A stretch of DNA of 64,000 bases from DATCZB01 sp035513215. Its GTDB lineage: Bacteria; Pseudomonadota; Gammaproteobacteria; Steroidobacterales; Rariloculaceae. Shown here in pieces: positions 9,893 to 16,947 of this stretch. The translations under genes were made by a program, and so were the position numbers. The stretch covers positions 1 through 64,000 of the forward strand of contig DATKCK010000028.1 of NCBI GenBank assembly GCA_035513215.1. The letters run 5' to 3'. Every line of letters starts with the position of its first letter. Positions within the stretch are counted from its first letter, which is position 1. Below the pieces are notes generated by a model. That model was not told the DNA's origin. It worked only from the letters and a program-made list of their open reading frames with translations, and searched no databases.

Positions 9893-9898
9893 TATAAT
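9893..9898 (+). promoter_or_regulatory. Candidate -10 box for mvaS
   Basis: A perfect TATAAT lies 75 bases before the mvaS start in the 219-base divergent region between fdsG and mvaS. No good TTGACA-like -35 is seen at 16-18 bases, so it may need an activator or be an extended element. On the minus strand a TATACT at 9781-9786 could serve fdsG. Confidence 0.45.
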
Positions 9899-9930
9899 CA
9901 TGCGTTTTAGTGACAAATGCGCATGTCGCG

Positions 9931-9948
9931 GCGCGGCTTCGGCCGCGC
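9931..9948 (+). other. UUCG-loop hairpin in the mvaS leader
   Basis: GCGCGGC-TTCG-GCCGCGC forms a perfect 7-bp stem with a UUCG tetraloop about 25 bases before the mvaS ATG. It would be an unusually stable RNA hairpin in the 5' leader, possibly a stability element or translational modulator. Function is inference. Confidence 0.5.
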
Positions 9949-9972
9949 GTCACGAAGTGTGGGGTCCAGCGA

Positions 9973-11433
9973 ATGAATGAGTCCGTCGGCATCAGTGGAT
10001 TCGCCGTCTACGTACCGCCCTACCGGATCGATCTGAAGGCCTGGTGCGACTGGACCGAATCCCCCTGGGACAAGACCGAGGCCGTCGTCGGCCGCAGCTT
10101 CCGGATGCGGGGTCCCGCCCAGAGCGTCTACACGATCGCGGCGACGGCCGTCCTGCGGCTGATCGAGCGCTATGACGTCGATCCGGCCAGGGTCGGGTTT
10201 CTCGGCCTCGGCACGGAGTCGAGCACCGACAACTCGGCCGGCGCCGTCATCATCAAGGGGATGATCGACGACGCGCTCAGGGCCAAGGGCCGGAAGCCCC
10301 TGTCGCGCAATTGTGAGGTTCCCGAGGTTAAGCACGCCTGCCTCGGCGGCGTTTATGCGCTGAAGAACGCGCTTCGCTATCTCGCGCTCGAAGACGCCGA
10401 CCGCTGCGCCATCGTCGTCAGCGCCGACATCGCCGAGTACGCGCGCGGCAGCTCCGGCGAGCCGACACAGGGCGCCGGCGGCGTCGCCATGCTACTCGAG
10501 CGGAATCCTTCCATGCTCGAGATCGATCTGAAATCGATCGGCAGCGCTTCGTCCTATCGCGCCGTCGATTTCAGAAAGCCCGTGCTCAGGAACATCATTC
10601 GCGGCGCTTTGAACTGCCATTTTCAGGACCTGCCCGTTTTCAACGGCAAGTACTCGACCACCTGTTACCTCGATGAAACGCTGCATGCGCTCAACGACAT
10701 GCTGACGCGCATGAACAAGGAGCCAGCCAACTACTACCGCGAGCTTGCGGCGACCTTCATGCACCGGCCCTATCACCGGATGCCGGAAACCGCATTCGCG
10801 ATGAGCTATATGTTCGCGCTCGGCCAGGACGACAACGGCCGCAAGCTCCTCAGGGAGCAATGCGCCCGGATCGGCATGAGCTTCGACGACCTGCTCGCCG
10901 AGATGAGCTCGACCCCCGACGTGCTCGATCTCTTCCGCAACGGCACGATCGACGAGGACGTGTATCCGCTCTGCGTGCAGCTTCTGCGCGAGTTTCGCAA
11001 GAGCCCGGAGTTCGCCGCCGTCGTCGCCTCGAAGATGTCGCTGGGCTCCGACATCATGAAGGAGATCGGCAACGTCTATTGCGCGGCCTTGCCGGCATGG
11101 ATGGCGGCCGGCCTCGAAGACGCCGCTCGCCGCGGCATCGATCTCGCCGGCGGCAAGGTGCTCGCCGTCGGCTACGGCTCAGGTGACGCGGCCGAGGCGA
11201 TTCCGATGCGGGTCGCGCCCGGCTGGGAGGCTGCCGCCCGCAAGATCGGCTTCGAGGACGCGCTCGAAGGCGCCCAGAACCTGAGTCGCGAGCAGTACGA
11301 GGCCCTGCACGACTCGGGCACGGCCGAAGGCCTGCGCGATCCCGACGAAGGCTTCGTCATCGAGACCATCGGCACCAACACCAACCCCGCCTTGAGCGAC
11401 GAAGGTATCGAGTTCTACCGCTATCTCGCGTGA
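9973..11433 (+). CDS. mvaS: Hydroxymethylglutaryl-CoA synthase
   Basis: 486 residues. It condenses acetyl-CoA and acetoacetyl-CoA to HMG-CoA, the first committed step of the mevalonate pathway. The thiolase-fold N-terminus begins VGISGFAVYVPPYRID. The presumed catalytic cysteine lies in VKHACLGGVYALKNA, and the later GYGSGDAAEAIP loop is typical. It is longer than the roughly 390-residue Gram-positive enzymes. An in-frame upstream extension to 9910 is possible, but homology starts just after the ATG at 9973. It is the only mevalonate gene here that reads rightward, facing the rest of the pathway across a palindromic repeat. Confidence 0.9.
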   Translation: MNESVGISGFAVYVPPYRIDLKAWCDWTESPWDKTEAVVGRSFRMRGPAQSVYTIAATAVLRLIERYDVDPARVGFLGLGTESSTDNSAGAVIIKGMIDDALRAKGRKPLSRNCEVPEVKHACLGGVYALKNALRYLALEDADRCAIVVSADIAEYARGSSGEPTQGAGGVAMLLERNPSMLEIDLKSIGSASSYRAVDFRKPVLRNIIRGALNCHFQDLPVFNGKYSTTCYLDETLHALNDMLTRMNKEPANYYRELAATFMHRPYHRMPETAFAMSYMFALGQDDNGRKLLREQCARIGMSFDDLLAEMSSTPDVLDLFRNGTIDEDVYPLCVQLLREFRKSPEFAAVVASKMSLGSDIMKEIGNVYCAALPAWMAAGLEDAARRGIDLAGGKVLAVGYGSGDAAEAIPMRVAPGWEAAARKIGFEDALEGAQNLSREQYEALHDSGTAEGLRDPDEGFVIETIGTNTNPALSDEGIEFYRYLA

Positions 11434-11473
11434 GCGTGGTCGAAGACGGTGGTCGAAGACGGGTCGAAGACGG

Positions 11474-11529
11474 GGTCAGACCCCTTTCAGGTTTCTCCCG
11501 AACGGGAGAAACCTGAAAGGGGTCTGACC
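11474..11529. repeat. Long perfect palindrome, copy 1 of the GGGTCAGACCCC repeat
   Basis: Two perfect 27-base arms (11474-11500 and 11503-11529) are separated by AA, containing GGTCAGACCCCTTTCAGG. It lies between the convergent ends of mvaS and hpnM. Two related copies are at 27534-27599 and 45263-45289. It can form a very stable hairpin on either strand and may act as a transcription or mRNA-end barrier, though no T-run follows. Confidence 0.9.
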
Positions 11530-11548
11530 TCATTACAGCGTGACCCCA

Positions 11549-12148
11549 TTACAACGCCGCGATCTCGGCCTCGAGCTCGCCGATCAGATCGTCGAGATCG
11601 CCCGAATCGAGGATAGCGAAATACTTCGACCGCATCAGGCTCAGCTCGCTGACGCCGTCGGCCTCGACATTGACGATGCGCCAGCCCGTGTCGTCGAGCT
11701 GGAGCAGGTAGTCCATCGTGACGTCCCCGGCGTCCCGTCGCCGGATCACGGCATCGACCTCGACGCGATTCTCGTCGACCGCCTCGGCGCCGAGAACCGC
11801 GAAGGTGCCGGGGCGGACCCCGGCGAATCGGCTTGCGTAAGTCGTCACGCTGAGTCGCTCGAAGGCGTCGAGGAATCGCTCGCGCTGCGCCTCGTCCCAT
11901 TCGGTCCAGAACCTGCGGACGGTGATCCGCCCCATCGTCGCAAGATCGTGCGTCGATTCGATGACGGGCGCGAGCGCCTCGACGCGCTGCCCGAGCGCGG
12001 GCGCGGGCTCCGTGGTCGCAACCGTCACCAGCGCCGAGTAGAGGCGCTCGATGACCGCAGCGGCATCGTCGGCGGGCGCGGCATGCGCCCGCGCGACGAG
12101 CAGCAGCGCCGCGGCGACGAGCGTCGAAATACGTGCCGTTCTTGCCAT
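11549..12148 (-). CDS. hpnM: HpnM-type MlaC/Ttg2D family periplasmic protein
   Basis: 199 residues with an N-terminal signal peptide ending near ARAHA. The mature part matches the MlaC/toluene-tolerance family: an N-terminal helical segment, then ITVRRFWTEWDEAQRERFLDAFERL, and a C-terminal NTF2-like sheet with VDYLLQLDDTGWRI-type sequence (here MDYLLQLDDTGWRIVNVEADG). MlaC proteins shuttle lipids in the periplasm, and HpnM is the hopanoid-cluster version, thought to act with HpnN. The start at 12148 is chosen because the signal peptide begins there. It is the last gene of the hopanoid-mevalonate run, 19 bases after the pilin-module lipoprotein. Confidence 0.82.
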   Translation of the reverse strand: MARTARISTLVAAALLLVARAHAAPADDAAAVIERLYSALVTVATTEPAPALGQRVEALAPVIESTHDLATMGRITVRRFWTEWDEAQRERFLDAFERLSVTTYASRFAGVRPGTFAVLGAEAVDENRVEVDAVIRRRDAGDVTMDYLLQLDDTGWRIVNVEADGVSELSLMRSKYFAILDSGDLDDLIGELEAEIAAL

Positions 12149-12167
12149 CGATGGCCTCGAGCGTCTC

Positions 12168-14327
12168 TCAGCGGCAATTGGACGGCAGATATTGCTGCCC
12201 GATCGTGGTGCCGCCCGTCGATACCGCGCCGATGGCCTCGCCGCCGGCGGGCGGCGAGGCGTAACCGCACCGCCACTCGATCGAACCGTCCTCGGTCTCA
12301 TAGGGAGTCAAGGCCAGCGTCGTCCCCGCGATCATCGCATGGGCCTGGTTGCCGTAGCGAATGACGATCTCGCCGTCGACGACGTCGATGCCTGCGACAT
12401 AGGCGCCCGGCGTATCGCCCGCTTCGGGCGTCAAGCCCGCAGCGGCACGATCGGCCGGCGCCTGACCCGTCTCGTTCCAGCTCGCGGCGACGGCCGATCT
12501 CGGCGCGGCCGCGAGGTTCAGACCCTCCGTAACCTGGGCGCGGATCGTATAGTCCTGATAGGCCGGAATCGCAATTCCGGCGGCAATGCCGACGCCGGCG
12601 ACGGCGGCCATCCCGCCGCCCCCGAACAGGATCTCGAACGGATGACTCTCGTAGCTCAGCTCGACGGAAACGTAAGGCTCGCCGAGATTGACGGCAAGAC
12701 CGAGCGAGCCGCGCTCCGGCAGCCCGAGCTGGTTCGCCGTCGGCATGGCCCAGACGTCGTACTCGGCACCCGCAACGTCCGCGAATGTCTGCATGACGCC
12801 GATATAGGCGTTGTACATCGTTCGAGGCAGCCGCTCTATGGTCCCGGTGGCGGCAAAGAACGAAGAGGAGACATCGAACCGCTGCGTTTCGTCGAGCCAT
12901 TCGGCGATGCTGACGTCGGCGCCCATGTCGATGCGATCGATCAGCACCTGCGGCGCGCCGGCGAGATACAGATAGTCGCCATCGGCCACCCAGTACACGC
13001 GATGGCGCATTCGGCCGAGGACATTCACGAACAGCGCCTCCTGGTTCATTTCGGGCGGCATGCCGAAGTTGGCGGGCAGCTCCCAGTAGCGGATGGTCTC
13101 GCCGCCGACCTCGCGCGATTCGATCGGCATGCCGGCCGCGGCCGCCCAGCGATCGAGCACACTGTCGAGGAGCGCGCGATCACGCACATGAAGAGCGAAG
13201 AAGTCACCGGCATCGTCGGAAAACATGATGAGCTCGGGACCGAGCGCCGACAGGACTTCCTCGATCGACGTGCCGCTGACCTCGGCGAAAGCTGTTTTGG
13301 CCTCGGCCCACCCGTCGGCTGATTCGGGCGGCAGAGTGCCGAGTATCGTCGTCTCGAGCCGCGTGAGCTCGTCGGCGCCGGGAAGCGACAACAGAAACAG
13401 CTTCCTGAGATCGCCGACCGAAGTGGCCGCGATCTCGTTGCTCAGGATCGGCAGCGGCCGGCTCGCGTTGCCGGTGCCGAAGTCGGCCACGAGCTTCAGG
13501 CGGCCCTTGCCGTTGGCGACGCCCACGCCCACCGCGAGCGCACGCATCCGGTCGACCCCGGCCGCGGTCAGCGATCGCAGGATCTCCGGCGGCATGAACG
13601 CGGCGCCCATCTGCAGCGCCCGTGCCGCATCGACCCAGGCGAATAGTCCCTGCCCGCTGTCGTCGATCTGCGCCTCGAGCGCATGCATCGGGTGAGCCGC
13701 GCTGTCGGCCGGCGGCTCGAGCAGCGTCGCGAAGGCTGCCGGATCCGCGAACATGCCGCCATAGAGCGCGAGCCGCCCCGTGGCGTCATCGAAATGCACG
13801 AGGATCGGCAGCGGCGCCCCGACGAGCTGACCGAACCCGTCCGCATCGAGCGGGCCGGCCAGCGCCACCGGTGCGAGCTGGCCGAGCTCGTCGACGAAAG
13901 CCTCGAAATCGGCATTCGCCCTGAAGCTCAGCGTTGCGCCGACCACCGCCGACGGCGCCGGCAAGCCGACGGCGGCAATCTCGATCGGCGAACGAAGCGC
14001 GTCGAACCAGCGAACGGGCGGCAGATCGCCGCCGAGATTCTCGACGAGGGCCTGCTGAATGGCGATCAGATTCCCGATATTGGCCTCGCTGCCGAGCGCG
14101 GCATCGAAGGTGTCGCCTTTCGGGATGGCCACGAGGCCGAGCGGGTGCGGGATGCGCTCGTAGGTCACGGTGCCGGGCGGCAGCTGCCGGCGGAGCCAGG
14201 GATCGGCGATCGGCATCTCGCCGGTAAAGGCGGCAACGTCGGCCCCGGCCGGAGATCCGGTGTCGGAACCGGGACCCGAGCACGCGGCCACCGACACGAG
14301 CACGGGAAACAGCATCGATTTGCGCAT
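12168..14327 (-). CDS. Lipoprotein with large unassigned domain and C-terminal pilin-like module
   Basis: 719 residues. The signal peptide ends in the lipobox VAAC (Cys16). Residues about 20-560 form a globular region I cannot assign with certainty; it loosely recalls DUF3352-type proteins. From about residue 569 the sequence becomes pilin-like: a hydrophobic Ala/Gly-rich helix ending [18 protein letters not shown], a beta-sheet part, and two cysteines (EWRC and C-terminal NCR) placed like the type IV pilin disulfide loop. The prepilin peptidase site (G/FTLIE) is absent, so it is unlikely to be a processed pilin. The start at 14327 has a strong GGAAGGGGG site. The longer open frame reaching 14984 crosses the ruined hpnB and is rejected. 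Confidence 0.8.
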   Translation of the reverse strand: MRKSMLFPVLVSVAACSGPGSDTGSPAGADVAAFTGEMPIADPWLRRQLPPGTVTYERIPHPLGLVAIPKGDTFDAALGSEANIGNLIAIQQALVENLGGDLPPVRWFDALRSPIEIAAVGLPAPSAVVGATLSFRANADFEAFVDELGQLAPVALAGPLDADGFGQLVGAPLPILVHFDDATGRLALYGGMFADPAAFATLLEPPADSAAHPMHALEAQIDDSGQGLFAWVDAARALQMGAAFMPPEILRSLTAAGVDRMRALAVGVGVANGKGRLKLVADFGTGNASRPLPILSNEIAATSVGDLRKLFLLSLPGADELTRLETTILGTLPPESADGWAEAKTAFAEVSGTSIEEVLSALGPELIMFSDDAGDFFALHVRDRALLDSVLDRWAAAAGMPIESREVGGETIRYWELPANFGMPPEMNQEALFVNVLGRMRHRVYWVADGDYLYLAGAPQVLIDRIDMGADVSIAEWLDETQRFDVSSSFFAATGTIERLPRTMYNAYIGVMQTFADVAGAEYDVWAMPTANQLGLPERGSLGLAVNLGEPYVSVELSYESHPFEILFGGGGMAAVAGVGIAAGIAIPAYQDYTIRAQVTEGLNLAAAPRSAVAASWNETGQAPADRAAAGLTPEAGDTPGAYVAGIDVVDGEIVIRYGNQAHAMIAGTTLALTPYETEDGSIEWRCGYASPPAGGEAIGAVSTGGTTIGQQYLPSNCR

Positions 14328-14389
14328 AGCGACCCCCTTCCTTCGCATGAGACTAGCACGGCGGACCGGCTCGAGGCCGGCCCGCCGAG

Positions 14390-15195
14390 TCAGCAGCGCG
14401 CTAAGGCCGCCGACATGACGGTGAGCGCCGCGGCGCCGGCAAGCGCGCCGAAGATCGTCCCCTGCATCGCGAGTGCCGCAAGCGGCGCGATGAACACAAT
14501 GAGCATCAGCACGACGACGAGCCCGAGCCAGGCGGCCGAGTAGCCGAGCTGCGTGAATGCGGTGCGCGCCACCGTGCGCCTGAAGCTCGCAAGATCCGGG
14601 TACGCGCGGGCGCTCTTCGCGGACTCGCTCAAGCCGAGCCAGATCGAGTGACCGGCTCGCTTGACGTGCCGCGCGAGCGTGCAGTCGTCGATCAGCGCAG
14701 CGCGAATGGCCGCGAAACCTCCGAGCGACCGCAGCACGTCGGTTCTGATCAGGACGCAACCGCCTGCCGCGGCCGCCGTCCGCCGGCCCGGATCGTTGAC
14801 GCGTTGTCGACGGGCAGCCGCTGCCCGCCGGCTGGGGCGGGAAGCTCTGGGCGCGGATCGCCGGGATCGAGCGGACCGCCGGGAGGATTCCGAAGCCCCG
14901 CCACCGCTGCACGCGCCGCTGCCGCGGTCGCGTCATCCGGCTGGTCGATGACGATGACCTCAAGACCTCGCCCCTGCGCCGCAAGACCCTGGAGTGTCCG
15001 GCCGATCGCAGCCGATTCGTTACGCGCCGGAATCAGCACGCTGACACGGCCGAGGTCGAACGCGCCGGCCCGCCGCGGGTTCGCGTCCGCGTCACGAGGC
15101 TCGAGGCGCTCGCGTGTACGCCAGGATCCGGAGGTCAGCAGCAAAACGCCGAGCCACGACGCGAGCGCGAACGCAGCAAGCCAATCGACGAGCAT
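14390..15195 (-). pseudogene. hpnB: Hopene-associated glycosyltransferase HpnB, rearranged and deleted
   Basis: Three pieces of an HpnB-like family 2 glycosyltransferase are present but not in one frame. The N-terminal part starts at 15195 (MLVDWLAAFALASW) and includes SVLIPARNESAAIGRTLQG. The C-terminal part is recognisable from VNDPGRRTAAAAGGC (about 14800) through AAIRAALIDDCTLARHVKR to the stop at 14390, with terminal membrane helices. The expected middle, including the nucleotide-sugar DxD region, is missing, and the conserved GQPLPAGWGGKLWA motif is on the opposite strand (see next entry). No functional protein is expected unless this is an assembly error. It lies 17 bases after hpnH. 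Confidence 0.82.
14800..14862 (+). other. Inverted fragment inside hpnB
   Basis: Reading the plus strand from about 14800 gives RVVDGQPLPAGWGGKLWAR, the conserved HpnB segment that should follow the AVAG part of the N-terminal piece on the minus strand. One edge is sharp at about 14800, where the minus-strand VNDPGRRT begins. The other edge lies between about 14850 and 14890 and cannot be fixed by eye. Confidence 0.8.
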
Positions 15196-15212
15196 TACGC
15201 TCGCCCTTAGAA

Positions 15213-16331
15213 TCAGTCGCCGCGGTGCCGGCGCCCGATCTGATCGACCGATATGGCGACACCGGGAGCCTGGCCGCCGTGCAGGACCGGCAGCTCGGGC
15301 GCCATCTCGCCGTCGAGCTTCGGGCCGAACAGAAACACGCCGAGCGCCGTCAGCGGATTCGAGACCGTCTCCTCGACCGCCGTGCCCTCGTAACCGCAGT
15401 GCGCCATGCAGTTGTCGCACTTGGGGTTGATACCGGTGCCGTAACGTTCCCAGTCCGTCGTCTCCATCAGCTCCTTGAAGCTCCCGGCATAGCCCTCGTC
15501 GACGAGCAGATAGCACGGCCTTTGCCAGCCGAAGACGTTGTAGGTCGGATTCGCCCAGGGCGTGCACTGATAGGTCCGGTTGCCGGCGAGAAAATCGACG
15601 AAAAGACTCGACTGGTTGAAGCGCCATTTGCTGCCGCGCTTCTTGCCGACCTTGAAAATATCCCGGAACAGCTGCTTGGAGTTGCGCCGGCCCATGAACA
15701 CGTCCTGGCGCGGCGCATGGTCGTAGCTGTATCCCGGCGAGATCATGACGCCTTCGAGACCGAGCGTCATGGCGTAGTCGAAAAAGTCCGCGACGTCGTC
15801 GGGGTCTTCGCCCGCATAGAGCGTGCAGTTCGCCGTCACGCGAAATCCGCGCTCCCTCGCGACCTTGATCGCGGAAACGGCCCTGTCGAAAACGCCCTTG
15901 CGGCAAACGGACTCGTCATGGCGGTCCCTGTTGCCGTCGAGATGTATCGACCACGTGAAATACGGCGAAGGCTTGTATTGATCGATCTTCTGCTCGAGCA
16001 GCAGCGCATTGGTGCAAAGATAGACGAACTTCTTCTTCGCGACGATGCCCTCGACGATCTGAGGCATCTCCTTGTGAATCAGAGGCTCGCCGCCGGGAAT
16101 GGATACGACGGGCGCGCCGCATTCGTCGACGGCCTTCAGCGCATCCTCGACGCTCATGCGCTTGCGGAGAATGTCGTTCGAGTAATCGATCTTGCCGCAG
16201 CCTGCGCAGGCGAGATTGCACTGAAACAAGGGCTCGAGCATCAGCACCAGCGGGTAGCGCTTATTCTTCCTGAGCTTCTGCTCGAGAATGTAGCGCCCGA
16301 TCCTGTACTGCTGTACCAGAGGTATTCCCAT
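15213..16331 (-). CDS. hpnH: Adenosyl-hopene transferase HpnH (radical SAM)
   Basis: 372 residues. HpnH adds the 5'-deoxyadenosyl group to diploptene to give adenosylhopane, the first step to C35 hopanoids. The radical SAM cluster motif CxxxCxxC is Cys38, Cys42 and Cys45 (CNLACAGC). A C-terminal cysteine set CDNCMAHCGYEG is also present, as in the family. The N-terminus MGIPLVQQYRIG is the conserved HpnH start, so 16331 is preferred to an in-frame upstream ATG at 16484 that would run into idi. It starts 13 bases after idi. Confidence 0.95.
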   Translation of the reverse strand: MGIPLVQQYRIGRYILEQKLRKNKRYPLVLMLEPLFQCNLACAGCGKIDYSNDILRKRMSVEDALKAVDECGAPVVSIPGGEPLIHKEMPQIVEGIVAKKKFVYLCTNALLLEQKIDQYKPSPYFTWSIHLDGNRDRHDESVCRKGVFDRAVSAIKVARERGFRVTANCTLYAGEDPDDVADFFDYAMTLGLEGVMISPGYSYDHAPRQDVFMGRRNSKQLFRDIFKVGKKRGSKWRFNQSSLFVDFLAGNRTYQCTPWANPTYNVFGWQRPCYLLVDEGYAGSFKELMETTDWERYGTGINPKCDNCMAHCGYEGTAVEETVSNPLTALGVFLFGPKLDGEMAPELPVLHGGQAPGVAISVDQIGRRHRGD

Positions 16332-16344
16332 TCCGACTACACCT

Positions 16345-16947
16345 TTACTGACTCGACCCGTTCGCGCTCTTACCCGCCGATGCGCGGCGCGCAAGAATAT
16401 CATCCAGGTAATGCGCCTGGATATGTGACCATTCGAGCTTGAACCAGGGCGTGAAGCGATTCGCCCCCGATGCAAGCTCGTCATTGAGCGATTTTATGTC
16501 AACGAAGCGCCAGTTTGCGATCTCGCTCATATTCGGGTCTATCGGGCCGTCATAATAGCCGACATAAACCCAGCAAAACTCCCGTTCCGCGCCGATATCG
16601 CCAAATTGCGCCTGATACATGAATTTGTACAGGAAACTGAGCGCACATTCGAAACCGAGCTCCTGCCTGAGCCGCCGCGAGACGGCGATTTCCATCGTCT
16701 CGCCGAAGCGCGGATGCGAGCAGCAGGTGTTCGACCAGTAACCTGGCCAGAGCGGCTTCTTTGAGCTCCGTTGCTGAAGCAGGAGCTCGTCGTTCGAATT
16801 GAACACGAAAATCGAGAAGGCGCGGTGGAGAATCCCGCTGCCCTCGTGGCATATGCCTTTGGCCTCGGAGCCGATCTCGCGATCGTTCTCATCGACCAGA
16901 ATCAGTTCTTCGCTGGCGCTGGAGACGATTTCCTCACGCGCCTTCAA
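16345..16947 (-). CDS. idi: Isopentenyl-diphosphate delta-isomerase, type I
   Basis: About 200 residues, a Nudix-fold IPP isomerase that interconverts IPP and DMAPP. Signatures include HRAFSIFVFNS, LLLQQRSSKKPLWPGYW, the catalytic cysteine loop NTCCSHPR, and the Nudix-like RRLRQELGF. I place the start at the TTG at 16947, which overlaps the end of the reductase-kinase gene by 14 bases. The only upstream in-frame ATG (17064) would overlap by 131 bases. The type I enzyme fits with the mevalonate pathway, which makes IPP only and so requires an isomerase. Confidence 0.9.
   Translation of the reverse strand: MKAREEIVSSASEELILVDENDREIGSEAKGICHEGSGILHRAFSIFVFNSNDELLLQQRSSKKPLWPGYWSNTCCSHPRFGETMEIAVSRRLRQELGFECALSFLYKFMYQAQFGDIGAEREFCWVYVGYYDGPIDPNMSEIANWRFVDIKSLNDELASGANRFTPWFKLEWSHIQAHYLDDILARRASAGKSANGSSQ

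Noticed and set aside
14328..14984. N-terminal 219-residue extension of the pilin-module lipoprotein
   Set aside because: This part is the hpnB remnant read in a wrong frame; a lipobox signal with a strong ribosome site begins at 14327.
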